Positions 36,615-46,200 of a stretch of 64,000 nucleotides of DNA are shown piece after piece. The notes beneath the pieces are model-generated. The model saw nothing but the letters and a program-made list of their open reading frames with translations. It did not search any database and was not told where the DNA came from. The stretch is from Gallionella sp. (GTDB taxonomy: Bacteria; Pseudomonadota; Gammaproteobacteria; Burkholderiales; Gallionellaceae): assembly GCA_028687575.1 (NCBI GenBank), contig JAQTZW010000008.1, positions 83,618 through 147,617 of the forward strand. Direction: 5' to 3'. The position numbers were made by a program, and so were the translations under genes. Positions within the stretch are counted from its first letter, which is position 1; each line of letters starts with the position of its first letter.

Positions 36615-37034
36615 TTATCCTGCGATGAGCGTAGGGAAATTAAATTCTCTCTGTATCGGTGTTCCCCTCGAATAGTCCAGAGTGGCTGGCATGAATACCT
36701 GTTTCTTGATCGTGCCAATGCGAGCCAGCAATCCGTTTGTGTTTCGCAAGTACCAGATCCCTTTAATCAACTTGCTTAAGCGTTTATTGGGCTGAGGTGC
36801 GATTGCATCAGGTTGGCTTGCTTCCATGTGCTTTAAGAAAATTACTACTGCCTCATAAAAGTCCATGGGCGAGGCGGTTTGAGAGGACGTTTTTAGTGGC
36901 GTCAGCGACATTAATAAGTCATCAAGGAGTACCTCTAATTCTGCATCTGCAATTAATTCTTTCCGCCTGAGGCGCGATGCACTGCAAGTGTTGTATCTCT
37001 CTTTCTTACGGTTTTCCTTTGATAACGTTGTCAT
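36615..37034 (-). CDS. Island protein of unknown function
   Basis: A 139-residue basic protein with SD GGGAGAA before ATG 37034. The N-terminus is Lys/Arg-rich (KENRKKERYNTCSASRLRRK), the centre helical, and the C-terminus ends REFNFPTLIAG. It lies 19 bases before the Cys-cluster gene on the same strand, so the two likely form an operon. No family recognised. Confidence 0.55.
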   Translation of the reverse strand: MTTLSKENRKKERYNTCSASRLRRKELIADAELEVLLDDLLMSLTPLKTSSQTASPMDFYEAVVIFLKHMEASQPDAIAPQPNKRLSKLIKGIWYLRNTNGLLARIGTIKKQVFMPATLDYSRGTPIQREFNFPTLIAG

Positions 37035-37141
37035 GGAGTTCTCCCTTTTTACTTGTTTCTGATTGTTCTCTAGCTAATTCGTGGTAAAGATTTGCGCCCT
37101 CATGCAATGCGCGAATTTGTCGAATCGCGCGTGCGAATAAG

Positions 37142-38002
37142 TCAGCTATGTAATTTCTGCTCTAACAGTGCCAATTCTGTTTTCTGAAAGACTCGGCAGG
37201 CCGCAAGAATGAAATTCCTTTGTTGTTCAGGGGCGATGATTGCCGTAGCAAGTAACTTGAACTGATCAACGTCAAAGACGGCATGGACTTTGTTACCAAA
37301 CCATGCGGTGTATTCGTTTTGCAGGCTGGCTTGCTGAAGAGACAGGTCTAGTGACTTCGCCGACTTGCTGGCCTGTTGTTTGATGAAGAGGGCTAAATCC
37401 TTCAGGTCGGTAAATCCGTCCTTGGCTAAGTCTCGTTCGCCGGCATCGTCGATGAATGTTGTCTTTTTGTAGCTGCGCCGTCCCTCTAGCCAACGAATGG
37501 CATCTTCGCGGGTAACCTTGGTGCTACCGTCGGTATCTCGGAAAGTAACGAGTGGGTCAGCAAGTTTTGGATTCGCGGCATTTCTTACCGAACGTTCATC
37601 CATATTGGCCAGTGTTGCAATTTGCTTAATAGAGAAGCTGTTCTTTTCTTCAAAATCCAGCCCCCAACGAACTACTGCGGTATCGACGATCCAGGCGCAG
37701 AGTCCTTCAATAGGCTCACTGCGATATAAATCAATCATCGGGCTGTTGGGTACCAGCTCTAGGAAGAAGTCCGTTAGATCATGCAAGGCGTCATCCAGAG
37801 GGTAATTCCTAGGCAAGCGTGCTTCGACAACATATTCATACAACACTCGCATGTGCTGCATTACCGGCATGTCGTCTTTGGCAAGTTGTTCTAGGTGTGC
37901 GGCTGCATCTACGCCGTAAATGGCCTCCATTCGGTTAATGTCGGCATTAAGAATTACATTCAATTCATTGGAAACTGCTTGGAAATTCAGGTCGGCTTTC
38001 AT
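37142..38002 (-). CDS. Island protein with probable helix-turn-helix, function unknown
   Basis: A 286-residue protein with SD AAGGA before ATG 38002. A central segment, SFSIKQIATLANMDERSVRN then VTREDAIRWLEGRRSYKK (about residues 121-178), looks like a helix-turn-helix of the excisionase/MerR-like type. The N-terminal 110 residues are helical and acidic, the C-terminal 90 helical. It lies 94 bp downstream of nothing transcribed toward it, beside the integrase, so it could regulate excision. Function is inferred only weakly. Confidence 0.6.
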   Translation of the reverse strand: MKADLNFQAVSNELNVILNADINRMEAIYGVDAAAHLEQLAKDDMPVMQHMRVLYEYVVEARLPRNYPLDDALHDLTDFFLELVPNSPMIDLYRSEPIEGLCAWIVDTAVVRWGLDFEEKNSFSIKQIATLANMDERSVRNAANPKLADPLVTFRDTDGSTKVTREDAIRWLEGRRSYKKTTFIDDAGERDLAKDGFTDLKDLALFIKQQASKSAKSLDLSLQQASLQNEYTAWFGNKVHAVFDVDQFKLLATAIIAPEQQRNFILAACRVFQKTELALLEQKLHS

Positions 38003-38096
38003 TGTTATATTCCTTGTGTGATGTAACGGATGTCATAATACGAAAGACGCCAACAATATGTCAACTGTTATATCACCAATGCAATCAAGAGAGATT

Positions 38097-39239
38097 TCAA
38101 ATTTGTTTGATGCTTGGTTGCATAAGCCGGATTAAAGCTTCCTCGATCTGGTGTAGCGGTTCGGCAATGTCGGATACCTCAAGGCTGACGTAATGCTTGT
38201 GTAGAACATCGGATTTGGGGGCGGTATGGTTCAAGATGCGGCGCATCGTTGTGTCGCTCAAAGAAAGTTTCTCACCAGTAGTGGCAAGCATCTTTCTTAG
38301 ATCGTGCAGCATGAACCGAGGCGCTCCGAGGCGCATAACCATTTTGTGAACATGATCTCTGGCGACGCCAGCGAAGAGTTGCTGTTCCGGTTCCAATCCA
38401 TTGCAACGTCGAAGAAGGATCGCTCTAATCGTTGCCGTTAAGGGGAGGGTGTGAATTTTTCCATTTTTGGTCTTCGGGATGGTCAATATCCCTGAATCGA
38501 AATCAATGTCTTTGGGGCGTAGCTCATGTCCTTCGTCGCGCCGGAGCCCGGTAAGCAAAAGCAGCATCAAGTAGTCGCGCTGGAGTTCAGGAAGTTTATC
38601 GACGGCATATTTCCAGGCTGGCAGTCCTGATTCGCGCAAGAGACGTTCCCTTGGTTTCGCTCGTTCGGGAAGTAGACCTGCTGCTGCCAGTTTGTTGAAT
38701 GGGCTATCCAGTTTGAGGCCGTGAACAGCGTTGAGATATTTGAGCAATGCACCAACTACACCACGACCGAGTTCTACAATCGCTGCTCCATTGGATTGTG
38801 CGAACCGATGGCAATGCTCTGAGAATGCCTTGTCGGCCAGGACAGTTACGGGTTGATCCAGCCAGTCAGCAAAGTGCGTTCGGCCCAGCGAATCGTATCG
38901 AGTACGGCTGGATTGTTGGAGTCCTTTGGCTTCGCAGTACGCTTTGAGTGCTTGCCGTACGGTTGGGTAGTTGGTTGGCTTGCGCACGGGCATCTGACCA
39001 GATCGGCAATCACGCAGTACCGTCATCGCGAGCGTGCGAGCTTCCTCGACGCTCATCAAAGGCCAATATCCCAAAGTCATTCTGAACTGCTGACCTCGAA
39101 CGCTAGTCGCCACAAGGAAAGTCCGGCTGCGTTTATTGGCCTTGAGACAAAATCCGCAGAGGATTCGATCACGGAGGATGCGGCTGTCGGTGGCTGAAAG
39201 CTTTTTGAGTAGGGCTTCCGAGAGGGTTATAATCGCCAT
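38097..39239 (-). CDS. Tyrosine recombinase (island integrase)
   Basis: A 380-residue integrase starting at ATG 39239 (MAIITLSEALLKKLSATDSR); the longer frame to 39314 crosses the promoter region. It has a DUF4102-like arm-binding N-terminus, a core-binding domain (about 90-180), and a catalytic domain with R (TGLRRDEGHEL, about 228), K (PKTKNGKIHTLPL), HxxR (LHDLRKM, about 318), H (LNHTAPKSD) and nucleophile Y (HKHYVSLE, about 352). It sits at the right end of the island, 160 bp from the ychF junction, and is the probable agent of integration into ychF. Confidence 0.93.
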   Translation of the reverse strand: MAIITLSEALLKKLSATDSRILRDRILCGFCLKANKRSRTFLVATSVRGQQFRMTLGYWPLMSVEEARTLAMTVLRDCRSGQMPVRKPTNYPTVRQALKAYCEAKGLQQSSRTRYDSLGRTHFADWLDQPVTVLADKAFSEHCHRFAQSNGAAIVELGRGVVGALLKYLNAVHGLKLDSPFNKLAAAGLLPERAKPRERLLRESGLPAWKYAVDKLPELQRDYLMLLLLTGLRRDEGHELRPKDIDFDSGILTIPKTKNGKIHTLPLTATIRAILLRRCNGLEPEQQLFAGVARDHVHKMVMRLGAPRFMLHDLRKMLATTGEKLSLSDTTMRRILNHTAPKSDVLHKHYVSLEVSDIAEPLHQIEEALIRLMQPSIKQI

Positions 39240-39250
39240 ATTCCAGTACA

Positions 39251-39264
39251 AAACCAATACAAAA
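39251..39264 (+). repeat. 14-bp repeat near right island end (possible integrase arm site)
   Basis: AAACCAATACAAAA, identical to 22152-22165. A further copy of the TTTGTATTG core occurs in inverted orientation near 39288, inside a stretch between the integrase gene and ychF. Confidence 0.55.
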
Positions 39265-39331
39265 TCTTGGGGAAATGCCCCGGTTTTGTTTGTATTGCCC
39301 CTAACCACTACCAACCATCAGCTAACGCTGT

Positions 39332-39371
39332 TGCGCGGATCGGGTACCTCGACGATGCCGACGTTCGGCTC
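39332..39371 (-). repeat. Inverted fragment of a different ychF allele
   Basis: On the minus strand these 40 bases match ychF codons at 39511-39550 in 36 of 40 positions, encoding [13 protein letters not shown]; all four differences are silent. The piece lies 29 bp upstream of the intact ychF start but points the other way. It therefore appears to be a scrap of another ychF gene carried by the island. Confidence 0.75.
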
Positions 39372-39399
39372 GCTGGTGCTTGATTTATAAGGAAATCCC

Positions 39400-40491
<1,092 letters not shown>

Positions 40492-40526
40492 GCGGGCCCC
40501 GCGCAGGTTAGGGGTCGCATTGCTTC

Positions 40527-40565
40527 CCCCCGCACATCTTTGCGATGTGCGGGGGTTTCTTTTTT
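40527..40565 (+). terminator. Intrinsic terminator after ychF
   Basis: Perfect 12-bp stem CCCCCGCACATC / GATGTGCGGGGG with a 5-base loop, followed by TTTCTTTTTTT. Confidence 0.93.
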
Positions 40566-40621
40566 TGGGCGGGGTTGCAGCGCGTCCGGAAGTCGGCATA
40601 ATTGCCGGCCAGTCATGAGGG

Positions 40622-41620
40622 ATGTGTTCGATGCGTGCTCGCACTTGGCAATTGTTGCGCCTGTTGGCGGATGGGAAGTTCCACTCGGGTGAGGAGATGG
40701 GGGCGCGGCTGGGTGTTTCGCGGGCGACGGTGTTCAATGAACTGGAGGCGGTCGCGGTGTGGGGTATCGCTTTGCAGCGCATACGCGGGCGCGGCTACCG
40801 TCTGACTCGTCCGTGGCAGGTGCTGGATGTCGGGGTGGTGACAGCCGCGCTGGGTGAGGCGGCGGGGCGGTTTGAGATCGAGGTGATGCAGCAGGCCGCT
40901 TCCAGTAATACCGAGTTGTTGCGCCGCGCGGCGCTGGGCGCGCCTTCCGGCACGGTGCTGGCAGTGGAGTTGCAGACCGCCGGGCGTGGGCGCATCGGCC
41001 GTGCTTGGCATTCTGGCTTGGGCAATGCGCTGACTTTCTCGCTGTTGTGGCGTTTCGATTGCGGCTTGAATGCGCTGTCTGGCCTGAGTCTGGCGGTGGG
41101 GGTGGCGATCATTCGAGCGCTGCAACGCGTGGGTGTGGCGGGCGCGGGGCTCAAGTGGCCGAACGATATTTTGTGCGCGGAGGTCAAGCTGGGCGCCGGT
41201 GGCAAACTGGGAGGGGTACTGATCGAGGCGCAGGGCGATATGTATGGCCCGAGCGCGGTGGTGATCGGCATCGGCTTGAATTGCTATCTGCCGCCGGATA
41301 TCGAGCAGGCGATCAGCCAGCGGGCGGCGGCGATAGACCCGCTTTGCGCCACGATGCCGGAGCGCAATATTTTGCTGGCGGTGCTGTTGCAGGAGTTGGC
41401 CGCTGTGCTCGATGTGTTTGCGCTCTCCGGGTTCGCGGCGTTGCGCGATGAATGGGAGCGGTTCCACGCGCTGAAGGACAGCGCGATCCGTTTGCAGATG
41501 CCGGACGGTTCGACCGTGAACGGCATCGCGCGCGGGGTTTCTGATGCCGGCGAGCTACGGCTGGAGACGGCGCAGGGGGTGGGTTTGTTCAATTCCGGCG
41601 AGGTGGGGGTGCGGCAATGA
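40622..41620 (+). CDS. birA: Biotin-protein ligase and biotin operon repressor
   Basis: A 332-residue bifunctional protein. The N-terminal winged helix (about 5-60; FHSGEEMGARLGVSRATVFN) binds DNA. The ligase domain shows GRGRIGRAWHSGLGNALTFS (about 118-137), KWPNDILC (about 178-185) and KLGGVLIEA. It adenylates biotin and transfers it to acetyl-CoA carboxylase BCCP. The start could also be ATG 40631. It overlaps coaX by 4 bases; birA-coaX is a common pair. Confidence 0.95.
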   Translation: MCSMRARTWQLLRLLADGKFHSGEEMGARLGVSRATVFNELEAVAVWGIALQRIRGRGYRLTRPWQVLDVGVVTAALGEAAGRFEIEVMQQAASSNTELLRRAALGAPSGTVLAVELQTAGRGRIGRAWHSGLGNALTFSLLWRFDCGLNALSGLSLAVGVAIIRALQRVGVAGAGLKWPNDILCAEVKLGAGGKLGGVLIEAQGDMYGPSAVVIGIGLNCYLPPDIEQAISQRAAAIDPLCATMPERNILLAVLLQELAAVLDVFALSGFAALRDEWERFHALKDSAIRLQMPDGSTVNGIARGVSDAGELRLETAQGVGLFNSGEVGVRQ

Positions 41621-42351
41621 AAAGGCTGTTGATAGACGCGGGCAACACCCGCATCAAGCTGGCCACCGTGACCGAGGGCCGCTGGTCGCCGGTGCAGGCG
41701 GTGATGACTGGAGAGTCTGATGGGCTGGCGGCTTGTCTGGCGAATTTTCTGGCAGGCGGCGTGCAGCAGGTATGGGTCAGCAATGTCGCAGGTAGCAAGG
41801 TCGGCCAGTTGATCGCCACTGCCTGCGCGTCAGCCAACCTTACGCCGCGCTTCATCGCATCGCAGGCGCGGCAATGCGGTGTCGGCAATGGTTACGTGCG
41901 CCCGGAACAACTGGGTTGCGACCGCTGGGCGGCGCTGATAGCGGCCTGGCATCAACTGGGGAGCGCCTGTCTGGTGGTGAACAGCGGCACGGCGACCACC
42001 ATAGACGCGCTGTCGGCGCGGGGCGAATTCATCGGCGGCTTGATCCTGCCGGGGGTTGAGCTGATGCAGCGCAGCCTGACGGGGGCTGCCGCGCAGTTGA
42101 GGCATGGCGGCGGGCATTATGCGGATTTCCCGCGTAATACCGCCGATGCGCTGCTGAGCGGCGCGCTACAGGCCAGTTGCGGGGCGATAGGGCGTCAGCA
42201 TGCGGCGCTCGGCGTGCCGGATGCGCCCGTCCTAATGAGTGGCGGCGCAGCACAAGTATTGCAACCGCATCTGCAATTGCCGGCGCAGATGATGGATAAT
42301 CTGGTGCTACAGGGTTTGTTGATAATCGCACAGGAAACGGGCGGAGCATGA
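41617..42351 (+). CDS. coaX: Type III pantothenate kinase
   Basis: A 244-residue ASKHA-fold kinase for the first step of CoA synthesis. N-terminal phosphate motif LLIDAGNTRIKLA (residues 4-16), GCDRWAALIAA (about 103-113) and VVNSGTATTIDAL (about 124-136) are present. It overlaps both birA and the SPOR gene by 4 bases. Confidence 0.95.
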   Translation: MKRLLIDAGNTRIKLATVTEGRWSPVQAVMTGESDGLAACLANFLAGGVQQVWVSNVAGSKVGQLIATACASANLTPRFIASQARQCGVGNGYVRPEQLGCDRWAALIAAWHQLGSACLVVNSGTATTIDALSARGEFIGGLILPGVELMQRSLTGAAAQLRHGGGHYADFPRNTADALLSGALQASCGAIGRQHAALGVPDAPVLMSGGAAQVLQPHLQLPAQMMDNLVLQGLLIIAQETGGA

Positions 42352-43103
42352 ACAAGGGCGTGAAGATATTTTTCTGGTTGCTGGTGGTGGTAAACGTCGG
42401 GGTCTTTGCGGTGATGAAGTCTGGTGTGTTCGATAAACCGCTGCCTGTTCCGGCGCAACGGGAATCGAATGCCGACAAGATCATCCTGCTCAACATACCG
42501 GAAGTGGCTGTCGAGTCCACGCCGGCAGTCGCGGAACATGCAGTAGCGGCTTCCGCAGTTGCTGCGTCGCCGGTCATCGCCAAGGCTGAGCCTGCCGCGC
42601 CTGAACCGGTTAAGCCAAAGGCGGCTGACAATAAGGGCACGCCGGTTTGTTACGAATGGGGCGAGTTTAGCGGGGCGGACAGTGAGCGGGCGCGCAAAGC
42701 GTTGGTCAAGCTGCAATTGGACAAAAATCTGAGCCAGCGCGACACCGAACAACCGAATGTCTATTGGGTGTACATCCCGCCGCAAAAAGACAAGGCTGCC
42801 GTGACGCAAAAGGTCGCCCAGCTCAAGGCGCGCGGTGTGACGGATTACTTCGTGGTGCAGGAGGCGGGGGAGTGGCTCAATGCCATCTCGCTGGGGATGT
42901 TCAAAACGCATGAAGCGGCGCAGAAATACCTAGATGATCTGTCCACCAAGGATGTTCGTACCGCCAAGGTGGGTGAGCGCGCCAGCAAGCCAAAATCAAC
43001 GGTATTCATCATCAGCAGCACGGACAGCGAAAAGATCGTCAAATTGACCGCATTGCAGAAAGATTTTCAAAATGCAGAACTAAAGAGTGCATCTTGCCAT
43101 TGA
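42348..43103 (+). CDS. Membrane-anchored SPOR-domain protein
   Basis: A 251-residue protein with one N-terminal helix (about residues 6-24, IFFWLLVVVNVGVFAVM), an Ala/Pro-rich linker (about 45-95) and a C-terminal SPOR-like region (about 150-215, VYIPPQKDKAAVTQKVAQLK then SLGMFKTHEAAQKYLDDLS). SPOR domains bind denuded septal peptidoglycan, so the protein is probably periplasmic and division-related. It follows coaX in the same operon. Confidence 0.85.
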   Translation: MNKGVKIFFWLLVVVNVGVFAVMKSGVFDKPLPVPAQRESNADKIILLNIPEVAVESTPAVAEHAVAASAVAASPVIAKAEPAAPEPVKPKAADNKGTPVCYEWGEFSGADSERARKALVKLQLDKNLSQRDTEQPNVYWVYIPPQKDKAAVTQKVAQLKARGVTDYFVVQEAGEWLNAISLGMFKTHEAAQKYLDDLSTKDVRTAKVGERASKPKSTVFIISSTDSEKIVKLTALQKDFQNAELKSASCH

Positions 43104-43140
43104 CAGAGGCGCAAGAAATCTGGAAAATGCCGGCCTCTTT

Positions 43141-43217
43141 GGTGATATAGCTCAGGTGGTTAGAGCGCAGCACTCATAACGCTGAGGTCGGTGGTTCAAA
43201 TCCACCTATCACCACCA
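43141..43217 (+). tRNA. tRNA-Met (anticodon CAT), CCA encoded
   Basis: Acceptor stem GGTGATA (43141-43147) pairs with TATCACC (43207-43213), then A and encoded CCA. Anticodon loop CTCATAA gives CAT; T-arm GGTGG-TTCAAAT-CCACC. Elongator Met is most likely; a CAT anticodon could also belong to tRNA-Ile2 (lysidine-modified). The last pair of the anticodon stem (31:39) reads A.C, not a Watson-Crick pair. Confidence 0.9.
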
Positions 43218-43224
43218 ATTTGAA

Positions 43225-43258
43225 TAAAGCCCCGCTGGTCGGGGCTTTATTCTTTTCT
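43225..43258 (+). terminator. Terminator after tRNA-Met
   Basis: Stem TAAAGCCCC / GGGGCTTTA with a 7-base loop, followed by TTCTTTTC. Confidence 0.88.
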
Positions 43259-43287
43259 GTGGCTGGCGGATCGATTTGCTGGCGGCA

Positions 43288-43325
43288 GAAACTAAAAAAC
43301 CAGCTTGCGCTGGTTTTTTAGTTTC
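43288..43325. terminator. Bidirectional terminator between tRNA-Met and the small peptide gene
   Basis: Perfect 17-bp inverted repeat (43288-43304 with 43309-43325) around TTGC, with an A-run on the left arm and T-run on the right arm, placed between convergent transcription units. Confidence 0.9.
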
Positions 43326-43343
43326 GATGCAGTACTGGCTGGA

Positions 43344-43439
43344 TTAGTGGCTAGTGAACAACTGCTTGACCATCCACAAAGCAAATGCTGTTGCCATGGC
43401 CATGGTACCAACTGCACAAATAGTTGCGATAATTGACAT
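43344..43439 (-). CDS. 31-residue single-helix membrane peptide, copy A
   Basis: A very short gene, ATG 43439 to TAA 43344, with a near-perfect SD (GGGAGGAG) 6 bases upstream. The product starts MSIIATICAVGTMAMATAFA and ends LWMVKQLFTSH: a hydrophobic helix, a WMV-QLF motif and a C-terminal SH. It is paralogous to the peptide at 43614-43709, sharing I-I-A-T at the start and the A-x-W-M-V-x-Q-L-F-x-S-H end. No family is recognised; small helical subunits of respiratory or transport complexes look similar in shape. Both genes lack neighbours on the same strand, so they have their own promoters. Confidence 0.75.
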   Translation of the reverse strand: MSIIATICAVGTMAMATAFALWMVKQLFTSH

Positions 43440-43613
43440 GCTTTCTCCTCCCGAGAGTATTGATTGACCAAATAAGCCGAGGCGAATCGTAGCACAGTTT
43501 TATTTTGACGCAAACGATTTTTCAGATAGGAAAGCAAGCCCGATTACAAATGTATCAGGCAATAAAGTGGTAAGTCTTGGGAGCGCCTTTTTGGGCAGCT
43601 CCCGGCAAGCCGA

Positions 43614-43709
43614 TTAGTGGCTCTTGAACAGTTGAGTGACCATCCAGATTGCGAAGCTGAGTGAGAGTGCTGCGGTGAACAAGGCTGCTGCGGTAGCGAT
43701 GATTGCCAT
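43614..43709 (-). CDS. 31-residue single-helix membrane peptide, copy B
   Basis: ATG 43709 to TAA 43614, with SD GGGAGAAG 6 bases upstream. The product starts MAIIATAAALFTAALSLSFA and ends IWMVTQLFKSH, matching copy A in length (31 residues) and in the last eleven residues at 8 positions. A strong stem-loop at 43579-43603 (GGGAGC/GCTCCC arms) follows its stop and lies between the two genes. The pattern of conserved ends and variable helix indicates selection on protein, not chance. Function unknown. Confidence 0.75.
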   Translation of the reverse strand: MAIIATAAALFTAALSLSFAIWMVTQLFKSH

Positions 43710-43876
43710 ATTTCTTCTCCCTGAAAATTGATTATGAATTAATAATAGTTGACTGAACCTTTGCGAATTATATAAGTAAAAAACTCAACAATACACGCAA
43801 TTATTTTGCGGTTATCACTTATTTTTTCTCTCTGCCTTATTTGTTTTCGCAAGGCACTGTTTTGAATTAAAATTCA

Positions 43877-45238
43877 GTGCTTAATTCCACTGCTTCCGAA
43901 ATTGTGCTCAAAAAACTCTACATAAAAACCTACGGCTGCCAGATGAACGAGTACGACTCGGACAAAATGGCTGATGTGATGCGCGCTTACCAGCACATGG
44001 AACAAACCGACAAGCCAGAAGAGGCCGATGTCATCCTGTTCAATACCTGTTCCATACGCGAAAAAGCGGAAGAAAAAGTATTCTCCGACCTAGGTCGGGT
44101 GCGCCCGCTCAAGCAAGCCAAGCCCGGCCTGCTGATCGGTGTCGGTGGCTGTGTTGCCAGTCAGGAAGGCGACGTAATCATCAAGCGTGCGCCTTATGTT
44201 GATGTGGTATTCGGGCCGCAAACCTTGCACCGACTGCCGGAACTGTTTCAAGCGCGCCTCGCTACCGGGCGGCCGCAAATGGATATCAGTTTCCCGGAAA
44301 TTGAGAAGTTTGATCATTTGCCGACCGCGCAGACCCATTCCGGCTCGGCCTTGGTGTCCATCATGGAAGGGTGCAGCAAGTATTGCACTTTCTGCGTGGT
44401 GCCTTATACGCGCGGCGAAGAAGTGTCTCGTCCACTTTTGGATGTGATGAGCGATGTGCAGGTGCTGATAGCGCAGGGGGTGCAGGAAGTGACGCTGATC
44501 GGCCAAAATGTGAATGCTTATTGCGGCGAGACGGAGGATGGCGACACGGCGGACTTTGCCTATTTGCTGCAACGCATCGCTGCGCTACCCGGCATCGCCC
44601 GCATCCGTTACACCACCTCGCATCCGCGCGACATGTCGCAACGCTTGATAGACGTGTACGCTAGCACGCCCAAGCTGGTCAGCCACCTGCACTTGCCGGT
44701 GCAATCCGGTTCTGATCGCGTGCTGGCGGCGATGAAGCGCGGCCATACGGTACTGGAATACAAGTCCATCATTCGCCGGGTACGCGCAGCGCGCCCGGAC
44801 ATCAGTATCACGTCGGATTTCATCGTCGGTTTTCCCGGTGAGACCGAGCAGGATTTCGAGGCGACGATGAAGTTGATAGACGAGATCCGCTTCGATGCCA
44901 GTTTCAGTTATTTGTTCAGCCCACGCCCGGGTACACCTGCCGCAGAACTGCACGACGATACGTCGCAGGAAGTGAAGTCCGCTCGCCTGCAACGCTTGAA
45001 GATACGTATAGACCAATTGGAGGCGGAAGTTGCGGAGTCCATGTTGGGTACGGTGCAGCGTGTGCTGGTGGAAGGCATCTCGAAGAAGGATGCGCAGGAA
45101 CTGGCGGGGCGTACCGACAATAACCGCATCGTCAATTTTCCCGGTTCTCCCGGCATGATAGGCCGCTTTGTTGAAGTGGCGGTGACGGAGGTGGTCAGAC
45201 ACACCCTGCGCGGCGAACTGGTGAAGCACGCAGCATGA
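43877..45238 (+). CDS. miaB: tRNA-2-methylthio-N6-dimethylallyladenosine synthase
   Basis: A 453-residue radical-SAM methylthiotransferase. The N-terminal UPF0004 domain has three cluster cysteines ([22 protein letters not shown]), the radical SAM motif is [17 protein letters not shown] (about residue 160), and a TRAM domain ends the protein. It modifies A37 of tRNAs reading UNN codons. The start may be GTG 43877 or GTG 43904; both give the [13 protein letters not shown] opening. It overlaps phoH by 4 bases. Confidence 0.95.
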   Translation: MLNSTASEIVLKKLYIKTYGCQMNEYDSDKMADVMRAYQHMEQTDKPEEADVILFNTCSIREKAEEKVFSDLGRVRPLKQAKPGLLIGVGGCVASQEGDVIIKRAPYVDVVFGPQTLHRLPELFQARLATGRPQMDISFPEIEKFDHLPTAQTHSGSALVSIMEGCSKYCTFCVVPYTRGEEVSRPLLDVMSDVQVLIAQGVQEVTLIGQNVNAYCGETEDGDTADFAYLLQRIAALPGIARIRYTTSHPRDMSQRLIDVYASTPKLVSHLHLPVQSGSDRVLAAMKRGHTVLEYKSIIRRVRAARPDISITSDFIVGFPGETEQDFEATMKLIDEIRFDASFSYLFSPRPGTPAAELHDDTSQEVKSARLQRLKIRIDQLEAEVAESMLGTVQRVLVEGISKKDAQELAGRTDNNRIVNFPGSPGMIGRFVEVAVTEVVRHTLRGELVKHAA

Positions 45239-46200
45239 GGTCGCAATATCAACCGCTGCAATTTGTGCTGGAACCGCTGGATAACCGCAGGCTTGCCCAT
45301 TTGTGCGGGCCGTTCGACGAAAACCTGCGCCAGATCGAGACTGCGCTGGAGGTGAATATCGCCAGGCGCGGCGAGCATTTCACCGTGCAGGGCGCGCGTG
45401 CCGACCTCGCGCATCAGGTATTGCAGGATTTCTACCAAAAAGCCAAGCAGGATATTACCCTGGAGCGGCTGCAGCTCGGGTTGATCGAGGCGGTGAAGTG
45501 GAGCGGCGAGCAGCGCCCCGGCGAGGACAGTGTGCCGTTGCTGATGACGCGCAAGTCCGATGTGCGTGGCCGCACCCCCCGTCAGAACGACTATCTTCAG
45601 GCAATCCAGTCACACGACATCACCTTTGGCGTCGGGCCTGCTGGCACTGGCAAGACTTTCCTTGCAGTGGCCTGCGCGGTGGATGCGTTACAGCGTGAGG
45701 CGGTACGCCGCTTGGTGCTGGTGCGCCCAGCGGTGGAGGCGGGTGAGAAGCTGGGTTTTCTGCCGGGCGACCTGACCCAGAAGGTGGATCCTTATCTGCG
45801 CCCGCTGTATGACGCGCTGTACGATCTGATGGGCGCGGAGAAGGTGGCGCGTGCGTTCGAGCGCGGCGCGATCGAGATTGCCCCGCTGGCCTACATGCGC
45901 GGGCGCACGCTGAATCACTCCTTCATCATCCTGGATGAAGCGCAAAACACCACGCCCGAACAGATGAAGATGTTCCTCACCCGTATCGGCTTCGGCAGCA
46001 AGGCGGTCATCACCGGCGATGTGACACAGATAGACCTTGCGCGCGGGCAGAAGAGCGGCCTGATCGAGGCGCGCGCCGTGCTGAAGGACGTGCGCGGCAT
46101 CGCTTTCAATGACTTTTTGGCTGAAGATGTGGTGCGCCATCCATTGGTGCAGAAGATTGTCACGGCCTATGAACACTATGAGCAAAAGAAAAATGCCTGA
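45235..46200 (+). CDS. ybeZ: PhoH-like P-loop ATPase (YbeZ)
   Basis: A 321-residue protein with a PhoH ATPase domain: Walker [20 protein letters not shown] (about residues 132-150), Walker [20 protein letters not shown] (about 224-242). The first 100 residues are a KH-like/PhoH2-type N-terminus. It works with YbeY in rRNA maturation or quality control. Order miaB-ybeZ-ybeY-corC is the usual proteobacterial cluster. Confidence 0.94.
   Translation: MRSQYQPLQFVLEPLDNRRLAHLCGPFDENLRQIETALEVNIARRGEHFTVQGARADLAHQVLQDFYQKAKQDITLERLQLGLIEAVKWSGEQRPGEDSVPLLMTRKSDVRGRTPRQNDYLQAIQSHDITFGVGPAGTGKTFLAVACAVDALQREAVRRLVLVRPAVEAGEKLGFLPGDLTQKVDPYLRPLYDALYDLMGAEKVARAFERGAIEIAPLAYMRGRTLNHSFIILDEAQNTTPEQMKMFLTRIGFGSKAVITGDVTQIDLARGQKSGLIEARAVLKDVRGIAFNDFLAEDVVRHPLVQKIVTAYEHYEQKKNA

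Larger units (their letters stand above)
22088..39399. mobile_element. Integrated genomic (defence) island in ychF
   Basis: About 17.3 kb between the two copies of the ychF 5' end. A tyrosine recombinase gene lies at the right end pointing inward, and the same 14-bp motif AAACCAATACAAAA is found 64 bp inside the left boundary and 136 bp inside the right one. Contents: unknown proteins, XRE regulator, IetAS-like pair, type I RM operon with a PLD gene, unknown gene block. No conjugation genes were recognised, so it may be mobilised in trans. The exact core site cannot be set within the 104-bp repeat. Confidence 0.88.

Noticed and set aside
43292..43537. 81-codon minus-strand frame over the small peptide A
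   Set aside because: It runs in another frame across a perfect terminator palindrome; the 31-residue frame has the better SD and a paralogue.
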